Below are positions 62,626 to 64,000 of a stretch of 64,000 nucleotides of DNA, piece after piece. A program made the translations under genes and the position numbers. The stretch is from assembly GCA_019058315.1 (NCBI GenBank), contig JAHPZH010000001.1, forward strand, positions 343,536 through 407,535, read 5' to 3'. How positions within the stretch are numbered: the first letter of the stretch is position 1; each line of letters starts with the position of its first letter. The notes beneath the pieces were generated by a model. That model did not search any database. It had not been told where the DNA came from and was given only the letters and a program-made list of their open reading frames with translations. This DNA comes from Candidatus Helarchaeota archaeon (GTDB taxonomy: Archaea; Asgardarchaeota; Lokiarchaeia; Helarchaeales; RDOG01).

Positions 62626-63018
62626 CTATTTAACTGTAGAGAAATAAGCGAGTCTCCCCTTTCTTTCTTTTTTAACATATCCAAGTCGAACTAATTCATT
62701 GAGATGAGCACTTTCTACTGCACGTTGCAACCCTGTTTTTTCGGCAACTTCATTTGCTGTAGCTTCTCCAAGTTCCATCAATGTAGTGGCAGTGTCTTGT
62801 AAGGGTTTTGAAAGCTTAAGCAATTCTGTTACATCTAAAGCTTTTAATTGTCCAACACTCGCCCCTGCTAAAAATTGGTCTAATTTATCAATAAAAATGT
62901 CAAATTTTGAATCAATTGATGCTAAAAGCAGCTTAATTTCCTTGAGCTCTTTTGAAAGCCCATCTTGATCTTGAATTATAATCACCAAAATTTTTATTTG
63001 TATAATTGTAGAACACAA
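62626..63018 (-). CDS. Winged-helix DNA-binding protein next to the ParA-like gene
   Basis: The C-terminal 60 residues form a winged helix: LMELGEATANEVAEKTG, LQRAVESAHLNELVRLGYV, then a basic wing KKERKGRLAYFSTVK, like ArsR/MarR-type regulators. An N-terminal helical part (about 25-65) may serve for dimerisation. The frame is open from a TTG at 63018, but GTG at about 62985 (inside TTGGTGATT) is an alternative, so the start is uncertain. It may bind DNA as the ParB-like partner, or regulate the operon. Confidence 0.72.
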   Translation of the reverse strand: MCSTIIQIKILVIIIQDQDGLSKELKEIKLLLASIDSKFDIFIDKLDQFLAGASVGQLKALDVTELLKLSKPLQDTATTLMELGEATANEVAEKTGLQRAVESAHLNELVRLGYVKKERKGRLAYFSTVK

Positions 63019-63115
63019 AGGTATATATATTTTGTTAAAATGAGGAAAAAATAGAATTAGTATAATATAACCTAAAACAAATTTAATATTCTTATAAATT
63101 AGTGTAGGAAAAAAA

Positions 63116-64000
63116 ATGATTATAGCTGTAGAACCATTCTTTTTTAAATTAATTGGAACACAAGAAAAACAAATTTCAAAGTTAATTCCAATAATAAAAG
63201 CGATACTAAAGAATTTGCCTACCGAGGATCTTGAAAGAAGAGTATTTTTAAGAAAATTTACTGGTGAAGGGGATCTAAAAGGAATTCTAGATTATGTTCC
63301 TAGTGATACTAAGATAATCGAATACAACAAATTAGATTTAGAAACTGAAGATTACAACGAAGATTTTATTATTGGTCCATTAAATATGGATGAATTACAA
63401 CATTTTTACAAAAAAATATTAAACAATAATGTTGCTATCTATCCATTCACTCACAATTTAATCAACAGCAAATTTTTTAGAAATATTATGTTTTATCCAC
63501 ACGTTCCGGAGATGGTATACGTCCCCGAATTCTCCTTATATCGCATTAAAAACTTTGATTTTAATAAATATTTTAAAGAAAGGAATGTGGAACGTGTTAT
63601 ATTAAAGGATGAATTTGGTTATCACTCAGGTCAAATTTTAAATTATAGAATCGTAAGCGTGGATAAGATCAATGAAGAATTGAAGATATTCAAAGAAAAA
63701 GTTCGATCAGTAGAGGATTTCGGAGGGATAATAGTTGAAGAATTCCTAGCTGGAATTGAAAGTGAGGTTTTCAAAAATCATATTTTTGGGGAAATAATTC
63801 CTAATGAAGTTTTAAATTATAAAATACGCTTGAAAGGATTAGAAGGAGTATTCAAAGCCTATACAAAAGATGAACCCCAATTACTTGATGAGGTAACTAA
63901 TTCAGTTGGAAATATTAGTAAAACTGATATGCAACTACTAAATCCATTTATAAAGCAGTATTTGCCCTATTCTTTTTCCTCAATTGATTTTATGTTTCGA
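63116..64000 (+). CDS. ATP-grasp-like protein (C-terminus outside window)
   Basis: The ATG at 63116 opens a frame of 295 codons with no stop before the right edge. There is no signal peptide. The segment VERVILKDEFGYHSG (Lys of the ATP-binding strand), then GGIIVEEFLAGIESEV (Glu/aliphatic adenine-binding strand) and SSIDFMF at the edge are consistent with an ATP-grasp ligase fold. The N-terminal 130 residues are an alpha-beta domain without a match. Substrate unknown. The fold call is tentative because the metal-binding end is missing. Confidence 0.5.
   Translation, partial: MIIAVEPFFFKLIGTQEKQISKLIPIIKAILKNLPTEDLERRVFLRKFTGEGDLKGILDYVPSDTKIIEYNKLDLETEDYNEDFIIGPLNMDELQHFYKKILNNNVAIYPFTHNLINSKFFRNIMFYPHVPEMVYVPEFSLYRIKNFDFNKYFKERNVERVILKDEFGYHSGQILNYRIVSVDKINEELKIFKEKVRSVEDFGGIIVEEFLAGIESEVFKNHIFGEIIPNEVLNYKIRLKGLEGVFKAYTKDEPQLLDEVTNSVGNISKTDMQLLNPFIKQYLPYSFSSIDFMFR

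Overview
The window looks like a piece of an Asgard archaeal chromosome, probably Lokiarchaeia-like. It is very AT-rich: a hand count of 1201-1260 gives 15 G/C in 60. Many starts are TTG or GTG behind GGTGA/AGGAG ribosome-binding sites, some promoters show archaeal TATA-type boxes, and there is a TrmB-type regulator. Eukaryote-like parts sit in this prokaryotic layout: two Rag/Gtr-type GTPases with a roadblock-like C-terminal domain, one Ras/Rab-type GTPase, proteins with longin/roadblock-like domains, TPR and LRR proteins, and a KptA/Tpt1 RNA 2'-phosphotransferase. The taxonomic call is an inference; no rRNA or other marker gene is present.

Layout. 1-6.3 kb: end of a secreted FG-GAP repeat protein (running off the left edge), a zinc-ribbon protein, KptA, a C45-type Ntn hydrolase, a GNAT acetyltransferase, a secreted protein, a longin-like membrane protein and a methyltransferase. 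6.3-14.3 kb: TrmB-like regulator, a GTPase block (Rag-like GTPase, coiled-coil protein, TPR protein, second Rag-like GTPase), a multi-span acyltransferase-like protein, a V4R-like protein and a tandem ribbon-helix-helix-like protein. 14.5-23.7 kb: gamma-glutamyltransferase, Rab-like GTPase, E1 alpha/beta of a 2-oxoacid dehydrogenase, a SWIM-ligase-WGR fusion, an MFS transporter and a zinc dehydrogenase.

23.9-42.0 kb is a cell-surface region. It holds a membrane-anchored subtilase with cytoplasmic TPRs, a propeller-like surface protein with a cytoplasmic longin-like domain and an in-frame TAA, a trypsin-like protease without signal peptide, a protein of 14 LVIVD repeats plus 15 calcium-type TSP3 repeats, a cytosolic LRR protein, and a 1700-residue FG-GAP plus Ig-like protein. 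Two paralogous ribbon-helix-helix-like genes follow, with a shared promoter motif and a perfect 16-bp inverted repeat.

43.5-64 kb is mostly metabolic: a QueG-like Fe-S protein, a sugar/polyol cassette (dehydrogenase, PfkB kinase, PGI-type isomerase), the E2 of the 2-oxoacid dehydrogenase, a sulfatase, lipoyl synthase, and an acyl-CoA dehydrogenase-EtfB-EtfA(ferredoxin) operon. Also here are two 541-residue surface proteins with the same eight-repeat design, small zinc-ribbon and membrane proteins, a ParA/MinD-like ATPase with a winged-helix partner, and a truncated ATP-grasp-like gene at the right edge. E1, E2 and LipA lie about 30 kb apart but probably serve one lipoate-dependent complex; no E3 gene is in the window. 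I found no tRNA, rRNA, CRISPR array, insertion sequence or integrase.
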